Assembly (NCBI GenBank): GCA_963736445.1
Contig: CAVTOY010000011.1
Location: forward strand, 1-64,000
From: Thiosocius sp963736445
GTDB taxonomy: Bacteria; Pseudomonadota; Gammaproteobacteria; Chromatiales; Chromatiaceae
Reading direction: 5' to 3'
DNA: 64,000 nucleotides
Below are positions 62,290-64,000 of this stretch, in pieces. Made by a program: the position numbers and the translations under genes. The notes beneath the pieces were generated by a model. The model searched no databases. It was not told the origin of the DNA and saw only the letters and a program-made list of their open reading frames with translations. Position 1 is the first letter of the stretch, and every line of letters begins with the position of its first letter.

Positions 62290-62679
62290 ATGAGACAACG
62301 CTTCCGCCGCAAACCCGACCAGGCCGTCTCGGCCGTCCGACTCGCGCTGGATTTCGACGGCTTCAGTTACCGGAAGTGGGGCGACACGCAGCGCGCAGCC
62401 GCGGGCGACTGGCTCATCGACAATAACGGCGAAGTCTACACGGTGAGCTCGGAAACTTTCGCGCGTACATACCGGGAAGTCAGCCCGGGCCGCTGGGTGA
62501 AAGTGGCGCCCGTGTGGGCCGAACGCGCGTCCGAATCCGGCAGCGTTGCCACGCAGGAAGGCCGGACACACTACGAAGCGGGAGACTGGCTCGTGTCGAA
62601 CCGCGAAAATGGTGAAGATGCCTATGCGATCAGCGCCGGAAAGTTCGAGAAGCTGTACGAGCCCGATCCTGACCGGTAG
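62290..62679 (+). CDS. Small protein with internal duplication
   Basis: A 129-residue soluble protein. Two similar segments are visible: AGDWLIDNNGEVYTVSSETF then ARTYREV, and AGDWLVSNRENGEDAYAISA then GKFEKLYEPD. The pattern (GDWLVxx..GExYxVxxxxFxxxYE) recalls small phage-related and TIR-associated proteins with PGDW-type motifs. GAGGGA lies ~9 nt before the ATG at 62290. No catalytic motif is seen; a binding or adaptor role is only a guess. Confidence 0.65.
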   Translation: MRQRFRRKPDQAVSAVRLALDFDGFSYRKWGDTQRAAAGDWLIDNNGEVYTVSSETFARTYREVSPGRWVKVAPVWAERASESGSVATQEGRTHYEAGDWLVSNRENGEDAYAISAGKFEKLYEPDPDR

Positions 62680-63106
62680 CTTGGCCTCCTTGTCCTTCGC
62701 TTCCCGGCTGCCGATATCGTCGCCCATGGGCTGAGAGTACAGGTCGAGACGTGGGAAAGGTCGAAGTGAAAAGCCGCGCCCTGCTCTTGCATCAGCATGA
62801 TAGTGTGTGGGCGCAACGCGTGACCTACACCCAATTCGCAGACTGCGTTAACGTTACCGACGGAGATATCTGCGACCACCAGATCGGCGGGCAACAGCAT
62901 CTCGTACATTAGGGCATCAATCCTGCCGCATCCAGCATCTTGTCCGCACGAATGCAGCGCAACCCCGCTTCTTGCAGGGCCGCCTCAATGATCAACTCCT
63001 AGGTGGCATCGAGATCCAGGGTGCAGGCCTTGTGATCTTTCGTGTAGGCCGTCTTCTTGCCGAAATCCATGACCACGAAGCATGTCTTCCGTGTGTCCTC
63101 CGGCAT
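62622..63106 (-). pseudogene. DUF4071-like gene remnant with stop and frameshift
   Basis: Starting from the ATG at 63106 the frame gives MPEDTRKTCFVVMDFGKKTA then KACTLDLDAT, a TAG at codon 36 (62999-63001), then ELIIEAALQEAGLRCIRADK and MLDAAG. A frameshift near 62908 is needed to continue YEMLLPADLVVADISVGNVN, then AVCELGVGHALRPHTIMLMQ. This matches the N-terminal domain of DUF4071-type proteins (YxxLLxADLVIADLSxxNPNxxYELGVRHALRP), which occur with TIR and protease effectors. The rest is absent; similarity fades near 62740. Confidence 0.65.
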
Positions 63107-63138
63107 GTCTTACTTGCGCTCCACCAACAGATCCTCAG

Positions 63139-64000
63139 TCAGTGCGATGCTGATGGGGCAGCGCGTAGCTCTTCTGCCAGCGCCTTGATGACCGACTGGA
63201 CCCAGATACCCTCATTGGCTTTGTACGTGCCCGGCTGATCGCGGAGCTTCGGCATCTGGTGGCTGCCGGCATGATGCAGCCCAACCAGTTTCCATTGCGC
63301 ATTGAACACCGGGCTGCCCGAACTGCCGCCCTCCGTCGGCGCGCGGTAGTGCAGGTACGGAGCCTCGTGATCCAGGAGCACGTTGTCCTGAATCGAAAAG
63401 GAAAGGGACCCCCCTTTGGGATGCCCGATGATATACACCCGTTGGTCGCCGTCCGGGACGGGTAACCGGGGATGTACCGGAAACGGGTCCACACCTCCAG
63501 GGACGCTCTCGAGCCGCAAAATTGTCGCATCGAGTTTCCAGGGGGGTGAGGTCCAGACGAGCTCGGATACAGCGTACTCCTCATCAGCGCATCCCTCTTC
63601 GTGGAGTAGCTGAAAGGTAACCACGGCATCCTGGGGAGCGAGCGCATCCTTGACGTCGGGATTATCAGACACGACATGGGCGTTTGTAATGAGTAGATAG
63701 TCTTCGCCCAGCTTCTCGTGTAAATCTCGACCACGCACCAGAAATCCCGTTCCGTATCCTTGCCCGGTCACGTGCTCAATCCGCGCGACTGCACGCGCCC
63801 GTTCGATTGCGCGTAACATGAACTTGTAGCTGTGGTAGCGGACTGACCCTAGGATTTTCTCCAGATGCTCGGGGGATTCTCCCGCCAACGCACCGGCGCG
63901 CAGCTCCTTTGCATCGACGGTGACCGTACCTCCTTGCCGTTGAAGTAACTCAGCGCGAAGGACAGGCAGGAGCCTCGCACCCGGTTCTTTGTCGACATCC
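63139..64000 (-). CDS. Trypsin-like serine protease (start outside window)
   Basis: At least 287 codons, open to the window edge without a convincing start, so the N-terminus lies outside. The C-terminal ~220 residues are an S1-type protease: GQGYGTGFLVRG, LLITNAHVVSDN (His), WKLDATILRLESV (Asp) and TEGGSSGSPVFNAQWKLVGL (Ser), then HHAGSHQMPKL. The visible N-terminal part (ARLLPVLRAELLQRQGG, ESPEHLEKILGSVRYHSYKF) is helical and may be an effector-associated adaptor domain. No signal peptide is visible in the part present. It is convergent with the small duplicated gene and next to the DUF4071 remnant. Confidence 0.8.
   Translation of the reverse strand, partial: DVDKEPGARLLPVLRAELLQRQGGTVTVDAKELRAGALAGESPEHLEKILGSVRYHSYKFMLRAIERARAVARIEHVTGQGYGTGFLVRGRDLHEKLGEDYLLITNAHVVSDNPDVKDALAPQDAVVTFQLLHEEGCADEEYAVSELVWTSPPWKLDATILRLESVPGGVDPFPVHPRLPVPDGDQRVYIIGHPKGGSLSFSIQDNVLLDHEAPYLHYRAPTEGGSSGSPVFNAQWKLVGLHHAGSHQMPKLRDQPGTYKANEGIWVQSVIKALAEELRAAPSASH

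Overview
The window looks like the chromosome of a GC-rich gammaproteobacterium, perhaps of the Chromatiales or purple-sulfur-bacterium type. This rests on overall gene style: hflK-hflC, phosphoketolase and glycogen genes, a GspA/ExeA-type ATPase, an MltF-type lytic transglycosylase, a PilZ/DUF1631 pair and a C39-peptidase fibre locus. It is inference; no rRNA or tRNA gene is visible to anchor it. Features 1-2.3 kb, 6-12 kb and parts of 55-63 kb hold several broken genes, while very long genes such as the 8.9-kb glucan synthase are intact. Gene decay is therefore more likely than generally poor sequence.

Left part (0-24 kb). On the minus strand lies a decayed carbohydrate operon: transaldolase, phosphoglucomutase, glycogen phosphorylase, glgX/acetate kinase and phosphoketolase. 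All but the last are reduced to end fragments joined by deletions. It is followed by a small-stress-gene neighbourhood: a PLD-nuclease-N protein, HflKC, CsbD, small lipoproteins, a transglutaminase, short basic proteins and three copies of one Crp/Fnr-type regulator (one truncated, one frameshifted, one intact). A 16-bp palindrome, TGTACG-N4-CGTACA, recurs in its intergenic regions. Short terminal-inverted-repeat elements are scattered here; one complete 176-bp MITE abuts a truncated methyltransferase gene. A secreted G/Y/Q/P-repeat protein and a giant cyclic beta-glucan synthase with an in-frame 51-bp repeat complete this part.

Middle part (23-44 kb). A four-gene envelope set (GT2 glycosyltransferase, LPG-synthase-type flippase-like protein, PAP2 phosphatase, GT39/ArnT-like transferase) is followed by a DM13 protein, an HNH nuclease and a WD40-cytochrome c fusion. 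Then come an alpha/beta hydrolase, a SnoaL-like protein, a long acetyl-CoA hydrolase/transferase, an unknown 404-residue protein and a thiolase. A lytic transglycosylase, a PhoD-like phosphatase and a Ca2+/Na+ antiporter end this part.

Fibre locus (44.2-49.7 kb). Six plus-strand genes encode an exported Asn/Asp/Ser-repeat protein, a small exported partner, a C39-type peptidase, a 450-residue anchored protein, a coiled-coil plus beta-barrel outer-membrane protein and a small lipoprotein. The layout resembles the Pseudomonas Fap functional-amyloid system (FapB/C, FapD, FapF), but the subunit sequences do not look like FapC. Three of the exported proteins share a C-terminal QN[ST]xxNxxI motif. 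Facing it on the minus strand are DUF1631, PilZ, GspA/ExeA-type and mini-GspB genes.

Right end (55.5-64 kb). After a frameshifted PEP-CTERM-like gene and a peptidoglycan-hydrolase-like gene comes a signalling or conflict-type island: a TIR-membrane protein, a cyclic-nucleotide-binding membrane protein with a C-terminal cysteine cluster, a TIR-FHA protein, a small duplicated protein, a DUF4071-like pseudogene and a trypsin-like protease running off the window. The two best candidates for an undescribed system are the Fap-like fibre locus and this TIR/cNMP/FHA/protease island.
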